Origin: Owenia fusiformis
Taxonomy: Eukaryota > Annelida > Polychaeta > Sabellida > Oweniidae
Reading direction: 5' to 3'
Length of the DNA: 64,000 bases
NCBI GenBank assembly: GCA_903813345.2
Contig: CAIIXF020000001.1
Location: 10,019,598 to 10,083,597, forward strand
Shown piece by piece: positions 48,201-60,200 of the stretch. The position numbers and the translations under genes were made by a program. The notes beneath the pieces are model-generated. The model was given only the letters and a program-made list of their open reading frames with translations. It was not told where the DNA came from and did no database searches. The stretch's first letter is position 1, and the number at the start of each line of letters is the position of its first letter.

Positions 48201-51200
48201 GATCAAAATTATGGATTTGTTAAGCAAAATTGAATATATTTAGAATTTACCAATGGCTGGAGCACTTAATGATTTAAATTCAGAAGAGGGGATTTCTTCT
48301 CAGTCAGATGGTGCTTCAAAGAGACCCAATTACCAACGATCACGTTCTAGGGTCGCTTTGGATTATGTAAGAACCTTGGTAGGTATTGTTTACTTGTTAA
48401 ATCAGCCACATATGAAAAATATTGCAAAGGTAAATCTGACAATGAAACCCGTTGATTGAGAAAATAAGTTTCATAATCTAAGTTTTGTTATTTAGTTTAA
48501 ATAAACATATAAGTCAGATAGGTAATTAGGTCACAATATAACAATTACTTATGTACAATATGTACTAAAAACAACTTATCACAACAACTTGTGAACTTAT
48601 CATATTGTTACATACAGTGTACAATGGTTGTATGCTATAGCCATTAATTGCAGATCCTCTTTTTGCATTTGTCTGGTTTTACTACGGTTTCAGTATGTAT
48701 ATATAATATATATAGGTTATTTACTGGGAGGGATTAAATATGGGTTTTATTCCGAGGGACAATAAGATATTGACCGAAGGGTGATATGATATTGACTGAG
48801 GGAGCGCAGCGACTGAGTGTCAATATGATATTGCCCAAGGTCAATATTATATTTTCGGAGGAATAAAACCCATATTCAATCCCGACCAGAAATTACCTAT
48901 TTATTCCATAAAATGTATTCAGGGAGATCTGGACTTATTCTATTTGTTAACCAGATTGTGTGTCAAAATGTTAAATTGTCAAAATCTTGTATTCATTTAT
49001 ATAAATTGTCAACCCTCGAATTGCCTTAGAAAACAAATATTTGATAAAATAACTGTTTTTTAAGTTCAAGATATAGAATTAAGACTGGACTTAGCTAATC
49101 TTGAGAATCGTAAAATACTTTTGTCAAAGTTAATAAATCATGTTTTATTCCATAGTTAGCATGATATTCACAGGATAACATGTGAAAATAAAAACGGCAT
49201 TTTTGTAATCAGTGGTAAAATATGATATTTTTGAAAATTTTCACTTAACCATAACATACGGTTTTTTAGCCATGACATACGGCGCCGTATGCGATGGTTA
49301 ATGGATTTTTGCTACTTCAGACTCAAAACGAGGCTAAGTGTCAACATCGGCCGAATCGTTTGAAAAATTCGAATTAAATAACTTAATTTCTAAATAGAAC
49401 ATCCTATGATTTATGAGTGATATGATTTTAATCCACTCATGGATATTGATATCTGCACTCTCTCGCTACGCTCGCTCGTGCAGATATCATATCCATTCGT
49501 AGATAAAAATCATATCACTCATAAATCATAGGATATCCTCTATATATTTGTAAATATCTAAAAATTATTTAAAATTGGATAACAAGTGATAAAAATGACC
49601 ATTTTGATATATTAGTAAATCTAATAATCATTTGATATATAAATTGTTGGACCATAGATTTGCCTAAAAACATGAATATTTGAGGGAAAAAACTTTATTT
49701 TTATAAGTTGAAGGTTAAGAATTAAAACTTGACAAAGGTTATCTTGAGTAGCTAAGATACTTTTGTCAGATTTAATACACCAGGCTAAAAATGACTGTTT
49801 TGATAAATTAGTAAATCTAATGGTAAATATTGTTTCTTCTATAATAAGGTATATGGACGCTATACCAAAGATTTAGGTGATTATGCTCGAAAGGAGGCTG
49901 CAACTTTGCACGAGAATGAGAGAGGATTCAGACAATATGAGACATCACGCTGTCCACGATGCAGAGGTATGACTTACTTTATCTTTGTTATAAATTTTGA
50001 CAAGTTTGCTGTGAAAGACTTGAATTGCCTGTTGCCATCATGCAGTTTGATGCAAGTAATATTTTTGTTAGTTATGCCCCTTCTTGTCTTATAAAATTTG
50101 AAAAGTAAGTAAGTTATGTATTTTTGGGTATATGGTGATCTTTTGTCTCATTTCAGCATTTTGTCTTGGTGTGCGAGAAATCACTGCCAAAGTTGTTGCA
50201 AAGATGGGGGAAGATTGGGTGTTCTTGGCAATACTTGGTATTTCCATGGCACTGCTCAGCTTCCTCATGGACTTCCTCATAGAAAAATGCCAAGAAGGTA
50301 AGAATATATAACTTTTATTTTGTGAGATAAACCCAATTCATTATTGCTTAATCCCAGGTATTTTAAAAGAAAAGTCCTATTTCATGTCACTTTGGAAGTT
50401 AATTCTAAGCTTGCCGTAACACTCCAACATGAGTCCATGTAATAAGTAATAATTTGTCCTTCAAACGTGGGTTGTAAATATTCTACAGCTTGCAAGAATA
50501 GATCTTGGAGGATACTTTTCTCTATACTAATTTCCTATTTTGAATTGTTATTGTCGAGCATCTGATTTAAGGTGACACTTGATTATGAAATATTTCAACC
50601 TCTTCGTTCTACTCCTTGTAAAATGTAACATCTACAATAACATGATTATTTTCCAGTCTTTCCTTAATTTTTTTGAGTCATGGCAATCTGCGCGAGATTC
50701 CATTTTTACTTGGTTCGATTTTTCGCGCATGTGCAAAAATAAAAGCACTTCATTCCCATGATTCATATTGCTTTTCTGAAGTTGGTTCGATTAAGGGCTT
50801 ATTTAATACCTGGGGCTTAAGTTGTGTACCAAACGAGACAACACGACATCCGGGGCTTTATATGATCTGCATTACACAATGGTGTATAGAGGGGTCAGTT
50901 TTCGCAGACCTAGGTACCTTTTTCTGTCCCGTTTTGCGGTTATTTTACTCTATGGCATTGCAATCCGTTCACATCATTAGCTACATAATTGATTAACTCA
51001 AATATATGATATGTAAATAAGGGTTAATTGGAACAGAATAAACAGGGAAATGTACTTGAAGTGTGATTGCGATCTGTCAGTCAGTGTTACCCCCCTTACC
51101 TAGCTCTATAGCGCGGTATAAGGTGACCTGATTATGCAAATGAGAAGACCCCATTGGTTTCTTGTCAGAACAATCAAAACGGATGCGGACAATCTTTGTT

Positions 51201-54200
51201 TCAACTTACCAATCACCAACATGAACTGGCATATTCAGCTCTGGACTTCATGTCCAAAGGGGGGTAACACACATCGTCAGAATCAAATTCAAGTTATCGC
51301 ACCCCATTTTAATTGGTTGATAAAACAGTATACAAAAGTGTCTTTATACTCATTGTACAGTTTATAATGTTCATCGAAATAAAGTCTTTAATTTAACCAA
51401 TCAAAATGAGATTCAGGACAACGGACACTGTAATTACCATATGCCGTTGTCTTTCTAAATTACTCAAATTCAGATTCCGTTGTCATTGACGTTATCGAAG
51501 ACGCTATATTGTGGCGATTCATGAACCAATTTGATCGAAATGGGATTTTATATGATATATTATCACAAGAGCTTAATGCATGCACAGAATTAGTGACGAT
51601 AAAATCCCATGAAATGAGGACCAAGTGATTAAGCAGTTGAAGCGACGGTTATGTCCGCCATTTGTGACAACGGTATCTGACTTTACCGTATTCAGGCTAT
51701 TCCGGTGTGTTAATTTAATGCCTAAAATGGTTTGACAAATAACAGCCTTACCAGATTGAGTTTCAGAATAAAGTTCCAACCATTTTATGCTTATTAAAAT
51801 GATTTTAACTTATTCAGTTGAATGTTTATAAGTTTTACTTCATTTTATTGTGAATTCAAATGCACATTTTAGGATGTGAATATACTAATAATATATGGAA
51901 ATTCATAAGATAAATATGATATCCTATGATTTTCTCAGCCAATCATTTTTATCCACTCTCTCACTGCGCCCACTTGTGGAGATGGTCAATATGCACTCAT
52001 GGATAAAAATAATATCCCTCAAAAATCATAGGACATCCTTTATCAATGCATTCCAAATGAAACATCCTGTTTACTCCAGAATTGAATTGTATTTCTTTTT
52101 AAGTCATAAGAACCCTAACCTTGGTCGCATTTTTATTTGCCAAGAGTCAATTGCTTATTCCGCTTGCCATTCATTAGGTAATCTTAACCAGAGCTAATCC
52201 TAAGTACCCAATCATAAAAAGTAGCTGTAAATCAAGAGTAAACCATGGCTATATATTGCCGAACATTCAGCGTAATATTTTTTATCTTATCCCTTTTTTC
52301 GAGTTAATGCTCCAGCATTTCAAACCTTGAGAATGACTGTGACATTTCGCAGCAACCGTAATTATTAATGTATAATATCTCATAGAGTTCCATATCTTTA
52401 GTTATTAATTTGATTTTACTGTGCTGTAAGAAGCAATTAAGGAACTGATATTCAATATTGAGTAATTATTGAGTAAAATATTGGATGTATTTTTTATCAG
52501 AAAAGGTCAAAATATTTGTTGAAATGATAATCTTAAAAACATGTTTCTGGCATTAGAACAGTTTTGAAGTTTATTACTTATAAGAATGCAAATCAAAAAT
52601 TATCTTCTTTGAAGCTGGCTGTATTATGTCAGGCTCATTAAGAACGTTTCTAAGATCATTTGAAACCTCATGATTGAACTTTGATGTAGTTAGGTTATGA
52701 GAGAGCATACATTCTCTTCCATACAAAATATTGTATAAAACCATGCCCTGTATTTGAAGTAGAAAAAGTACAAATAATACATGCATTTTCAGTAAACATT
52801 TATGCTACATATTTATGTAATGTGATGCAAGATCCAAGGGTAGAGAAAACACTTATCCTTGTAGGCTATTTCTTTAAATGTTATTTCTGTAATGAGAGCA
52901 AGGGATACCTGAACATTTGCATTCTAATTATTACATGGTAATCTGTAAATAGCCTGAATATTGATAACATTCTTGGAGATGCCTAGATTGAAGGTTATTT
53001 GTTATTTGGTCAGCTGGGAAAAGGGAGTAAGGCAAAAGTATTTTTGTGAATATCTGAAGTAGCTACTTATGTGTTGGGATAGGGATGCTAAATATTAATT
53101 TTGAGCCTCAAAGTTTTTTTGCAAGAATAATACTTAAATATAGTCATGATACTTTATTATGAGGTTTAGGATATTGGAATTATCCAGAGGCAAATATCTG
53201 CCCCTTGGACACGTAGGCCCATATTAAAAATACAGCATTTAAGAAACCTGCTTCATATACATGTACATCTAACATATTACCTCAAATACAGTCAAGAAAA
53301 GGACAAATACAAATATTTCACAAGCAATATTCTTCAAGACCGAAGAGTTATTGTATTGTTTTTCAAGTTTCATAAATAACTCAAAAACTTTGAGACTGTG
53401 GATCCCACAATGCAAAAATGTTAATACTGCAAGATGATGGATGCTATGTATATATGTACATGTTTTTATTGTTTGTTCCAGCTCGATTATGGCTGTATGA
53501 CTTGAGTAAGATTTCAGTGGCATTGCAATATTTCACATGGATTCTCTTCCCCCTTATCTTCCTCTTATTCTCTGTGGGATTCACTCACCTGGTGGCGCCA
53601 CAAGCTATAGGTAGCTATAGTTATTATACAATTTCAGATTAATCAAGATAAAGTGATATTATATTAAGACCTAGCACCAAAATTGAGGCCAAAAGGTGAT
53701 GGGCGAACAATATGTTTTGGTCTAAGAAATTTGATATCCAAAACATATAAAAAATGAAATACATACTGTACTCTTCTTCATTCAAATTATTTTTATTTGT
53801 TTTGATTTTAGGTTCTGGTATACCTGAAATGAAGACTATTTTGAGAGGTGTGGTGCTGAAGGAGTATTTAACAATGCGAACCCTTATCTCTAAAATGATT
53901 GGTCTAATGACAGCATTGGGTAGTGGGTTACCAATAGGAAAAGAGGTGTGTTATATTTCATCAATTTAGGACTAGAAATATCAATACAGTAAAACCTTTA
54001 TGTACGAACACCTCTCTAATCTGAACACCTCTCTCGTATTAATACTTTTGAGCTTTATTACCCACCCATTAACTCCCATGTTAAAAAACTTTTTAAACGA
54101 TTTTTGTGTCACCATTTTTGTGAGGCCGGTAGGTGGTGACATTTTGCATGTTAATGCCTTGTTTTTACATCTTTTTTAATTAATTCAAAATTAATTGTAT

Positions 54201-57200
54201 TTCCAGGGTCCATTTGTGCACATTGCCAGTGTTGTCGCAACACAATTAGGGAAACTCTTCACAACATTAAAGGGTTCATATGATGTAAGTAAAGAGATAT
54301 TATTTCTAAGTATACAACATTTCCAAGGTTATAATGTGGTTCTTCCCTTACCAATTTGTTAGTAAACAGATGTTCCACATGAGATGTTCTTCTTCACTTA
54401 GACCAAAATCATGGCATTGACTTCTGTTCCATGAAAACAGCAATTTTGCTATTACCAAAGGACGATTCTCGGTTTGGAGAACGAAGTTCATCAATCTAAA
54501 TGAGCGTTATCCCTGCTTCGGACAAATTTGATTTTTTTACATAATATAGATTTGAATGTCTTCTTTTGAATAGTCATAATTTAATTTGGGTAATATTTCT
54601 AGATTTTTCGCAAAAAAATGTTACGAACTTCTTTCCCCAAATCAAGACTTGTATTTTATTGAATCGGTCTAATTGAGCGTTATCCCTGCTTCAGACCAAT
54701 TTGTTATTTTTACATCTTGTAGATTTAAATGTCGTCTTTTGAATATTCATATTTTAATTTGGGTAATATTTCTATATTTTTCATGAAAAAAATTATTAGC
54801 CCCGGAGACTGTTCTCCAAACCGAGAATCGTCCTTTAAAATGATTATCCAGAAACAAGCAGATTTTGGATTCCATATTTTACCAATATGTGGTTGCTTTA
54901 TTTGTGTTAGTATTTTTCTTTCCTGAAAGTCTTGTGAAATTTGTAATTTTTAGAATGAATCACGTAAAGGTGAGATGCTATCTGCAGCTGCTGCTGTTGG
55001 TGTTGCATGTACATTTGCTGCTCCAATTGGAGGTAAAACATACGCTTTATACTATTAAATCTTTTGAGGCATTGTTTTTAACCCTCCTTTAGAAGATGGA
55101 GTTTTATACCTTATGATACAGAATTCAAGTCACTTTCCACATCAGATAGAGTCCTTATCAGTAAAGAAGACCATGATTAAATATTTTGATATTTTGTCAT
55201 TTTTCTGGTATCCTCTTCAAAATTAAATAAAACATACAAAAAATGTATTTATACATTTATACTGTACTTGCAATAATGAAAGGAACATATGAAACATCCT
55301 CATTGTTGTTATAATGTCACCATGACTTTAATACAGACTGCTTATCTTGCATTTCAATTCAGTGTATTAGTATGAAATAAGATTCCATCCATTGTAATGT
55401 TAAATCTCTTTAAATGTATTTTTGTACCTTTAAACAGTTATATTTTGTCTTTTAAGGTGTATTATTTAGCATTGAAGTAACTGCCACTTATTTTGCTGTG
55501 CGGAACTACTGGCGTGGATTCTTTGCCGCCGTGTGTGGGGCCGTCATGTTCAGGCTGTTTGCCATCTGGTTTAAAAGCGAAGGTAACTGTCTTATTCAAT
55601 CTTTAAATGTTCTATTTCGAAAGGTTACACTACAATCGTTTTATTGAGTTCTTTTATCCCATGTACATGTAGATGTTGTTATTTATACCCTCACATAAAT
55701 TGATTCCATATGTTTTCAATAGCCTGGTGAAAAAAAATATTAAAGGGTTATGTATCATTCCCCAGCCTATTGCCAGGTTAAGTAAGTTTAGACCTAAAGT
55801 AGATCTGACTGACATGTTTTAACTGAATCCTAACCTGTTTTACAGGTCTGTAGACTGAATTTTAACATGTTTTACTTTATAATGTCCATTGTTAACCTAA
55901 AGTGGACCAAATTAATTCTAATAAAGAATGAATTGACTGAAAATTAACCTGTTAATAGGTCTTTAACCTGTTTGAAACCTAAAGTGGACCAACAAAACTC
56001 AAATGAATTTCAATGTGGGACATAGACCAAAAAAGGACTGAAAGTACCTACTGTATAGCTTAACGTTAACCTGCTGGAGGATACATATAATTAAGCAGGC
56101 AATAGGCTGCATGATCTTGATATGGCTTTTCACTTGGCATTTGAAATTTAACGCCAGAAATTGCATTGTGTTATGATTTTAATTTCTGTTTATTTTACCT
56201 AGATGCGCAAGGTATGTTATTGATGGTTCTAGGTTAACATTTCAGTCTTTCCTGTGCAACATTAATCTCTAACTTAACAGGTTGTGGTCTAAACTGATAT
56301 ACAATTTGTCTGTTTAGTAGACTGAGTAGAAGGAATACACTGCAGGCCAGTGCAGGGGTTTCTTTGGCAACAGACAACAAGCAATGTTCTGTTGTTTTTA
56401 CCAAAACTGCATTTTTCAACAGTATTTCCATGATTTTTTTTAATGATTGTATTAATTTCATTCACCATATTTGGTGTGTATAAATGATACCCAATTATTT
56501 TGCCTGTTGTTTTCATTTATTTTGCCTGTTGTCTGACATTCTGAAGAAACCGCTGAGTCTAGCTAATTAACATGGACTTAACATGCAGTCTTGCATACTG
56601 ACTTCTTCTGCATCTTGTCATTCCACAAGGCTCATGTGACATTGGCAGAGAGTCTACACATTGGATTGTAACACACATGTCTAGGATGTGTACCAAACAT
56701 TATGCTATATAATATGTAATTTATAACTGGGCTATAACTCATCTTTGAAACAATACAGAGATGCAAGTCAAGCTCTTGGGTATCTCATAATAATTTGGTT
56801 ATATTCTTAGTACTTAGCTGTTATAGGTAGTCAGATTCACTTTTCCTGTGCATCAATCAAACCCTAAAACATGAGCAATCAAATGACGCACAAAAAAGTG
56901 ATTCACACTGTAGTCTTTAAAACACATTTGGCCATAATACCTGATGAAACTGCAGGATTTAATTCTATTTGTTCTGACGTGTAATGAGCTTGATAATGCT
57001 TGCTCATTAAAAGGTTTGTCTTTAAGGTCTGTTGGTAGATACAAACAGTACTAGAAAAAATTACTTCTTGGGTTTCCATTCCATAGTTATGTATTATGCA
57101 TGTAGTGAAGTCAAATGCCATTTATGTACACTCAGTCATTGCTCTATTGTGAAGTTTACTCAATAGAGAGCTCACAAAAATAAAGATGGCATACAACACC

Positions 57201-60200
57201 AGACTTTAAACATGGTCTGAACAATTTAAACAGAGGTATAACTCCTGCTAGATGTATTTAGAGCCTGGTACTAAAATACTTATATTTGTCCCTGGTTAGA
57301 GAGCATTAGAACCATGGGGTTTACTGCATGTAACCTTTGACAGGGATCCTCAGCTCATGTGGGTTAGTCTTGAACCCCCTTGTGTATTAATATACTGCCA
57401 GTCTTTTAGAAATTACAGTTCAGATTAATCTTGCAATTGTATTCAGGTTTCTCTGTGAATTCTTTCATGTGTGGTATTCCTTATTCCTTAAAGACAACAA
57501 AGTAACATTTTCATTAAAAATCTGCTGCTTATACCAAATGAAACATCAATTTGAGCATGCATGATTTTCAAAAATTGTACTGCTGTAAGCCTGTAAGAGT
57601 TAAATACATACAAACATTATACAAATAGTGACTGCCATTGAGGGCAATAGTGTAAATTATTTCCCAGAGGGAATATCCTCTACAATGTACTATTCCCGAA
57701 GCCGCAGGCTGAGGGAATAGTATATTGTAGAGGATATTCCCAAGGGGAAATCATTTACACTATTGCTCGAAATTAGGCAGTCACTATTTGTTTTATTATA
57801 TACCCTATACTGACTCTTGTCCCGTTTCCTCTGCGAAGGCCAAAAAGGCTTAGAAAGCCCCCTCCCCGGGTCCATTGTTAGCATTATAAGCTGTGACGTC
57901 ATCAGATGCTCAACAGAAATTTTTGCCTCTGAGACTCTCACTTGACAAATTCAATCACATTTAACACGCGGAATAGATTATCATAACACTTGAAATTACA
58001 CAGACGTATTGAGCTTAGGGAACTTTATACACGTTGCTTATATTGTATCGTTCACGGACGTCTGTCATGGTGAACGGAGTTGATGTGTGTTTGTGCTCAT
58101 CCTCCATTTTTCTGTTTTTCGTCTGCGCAGTGATGATGAGCAGACATTTCCAAGGGTAATAGAGCTTGCAATTGTGATGTCAGCGGGCAATAGTTCAAAT
58201 GTATATTCCCGCTGACGTCACATTTGAGGGAATATAACTTTCCGAGGGAAATAGTAAATCTATTTCGGAACACGTGACTAGGTATTGACCAATCAGGATT
58301 AGTGTTACATATTGGGTATATAATAATCTGAATTATATTCTGATTATGTTTTAGAAACTCTCACAGCATTGTTCAAGACAAACCTCAGGCAAGACTTCCC
58401 CTTTGATACAATAGAGCTGGTAGCCTTCTCAACTATTGGGTGAGTCAGACATACTTGTACCTTCTGAACTTTCATGTAGGTCTAGCACATATTCTTAAGT
58501 CAATAAGCCCACTCATCAGCAAGTTGAGTTCAGTAAGCCCTCTGAGCTAGAATGTGAGTGAAATATGCCCTTTGAACTATTAGGTGGGTCAGCTGAGTGC
58601 CCTTTAATCCTCTCAATTTTTGGGGCAGTCAAACTAGACCTCTCATTATGAGGAAGTCCAATAAGTTTCTTGAGGCTCTTATAAATTTTTGATTCATGGA
58701 CTTGCTTTGTCTTTGATCGTGCCATCTCTTACAGTACATGAACACCTAGACTTGAATTTGAGAAAAAGTGCAATATACCTGTCTTGTGTAGTTGATGATT
58801 ATCTAAATGTTTTCTTCTATATACATGTACAAACCATGGTTCATAACATTCAGTGTATGTGATAGTGAATAAGATGTAATTGTGTTTTTAGGATTGTATG
58901 TGGGTTTGCAGGTGCCCTCTTTGTCTTCATACACAGAAAAATAGCTACTTTTACTCGAAATCAAAAAAGAATAGCAACATTTTTACAAAAAAAGTGAGTA
59001 ACATTTTTTATAGTACCTATTGTGCTCTTGTTGAATTATTTTCAATGTTCAATCTATGAATCTACTTTAAAAGATAAACCTAATGCTGTTACTTGGATAA
59101 TATGATACAACCTATAAAATAAGATAAAATTACAAAAAGCCAGATTTTTCCGTCCTTCTGTTTGAGTAGCTTCCTTTTACCAGAAACCACTAACCCATCA
59201 ATTTCTTCAATCATTTTAATACATATGTGAAATACTATAGCGATTTCTGCATTGCTGCTATTTTTCAGCTTGTTTTATTAGTCATTTCCTGTGCATAACT
59301 TGTTAGACTATGTGTTTTGGTCATGTATCAAAACTGTTCTGACGTGAAGCCTGATGTCATAAACCAACTCATTATTAAAAAAAAAATTCATGAGATCTGT
59401 ACTTATAACAAACTGATAGTCTATATATTACATGCACCTTCATTTGTTTCCAGTCGTTTTATTTATCCAATGTTAGTGACGTTTGTTATCTCATCGCTCA
59501 CATTTCCCAATGGATTTGGTCAGTTCATGGCAGGCCATGTAAGTAACACGTTACACATCTACATGTACATGTAATTGATTAAATATATTAACACCATTTA
59601 CAGCATAAACCTAAAAGCTAATTTAAAATGGGTGATCTTGAGCCAATGTGTTTTTTAGATTTAAATTCTGAATTAAATTTAAATTTAGATGTGCATTATC
59701 TGGCACTCTATGTTAATTCTCATCCATTTCGAGAAATCTTGGGTATGGGTTATTGGCATTGTACATGGGTCATGAATATAACTCTGAAAATGCTAGAAAA
59801 TGTTTTCACTCAAGTTCTCACTCCTTGCAGCTCACTAGTCGTGGTGCAGTAAATGACTTGTTCAGTAACTTTACATGGAGCAGTGCTAAAGTTCGCTCAG
59901 CAGAAGAGGCAGAAATAATCAATCACTGGAAGCCAGAGAATAGCAATATCTACGTCACTCTAGCCCTATTTGTGCTCATGAGGGTGAGTCATACCAGCAA
60001 ACTGCTTGTATAAATGTAAAGTTCAACAGCTAAAACCTTTAGGCTCATAATGAATAGTATCTCTTTGCCATATTGAATACTTTTTGATGCATTTCTTTCA
60101 TCTACTACATTACATTATGTGCTATTTTAGTTCTGGATGTCTGCAACCTGTAACTCTCTACCTATACCTGCTGGGATATTCATGCCTGTATTTGTACTTG

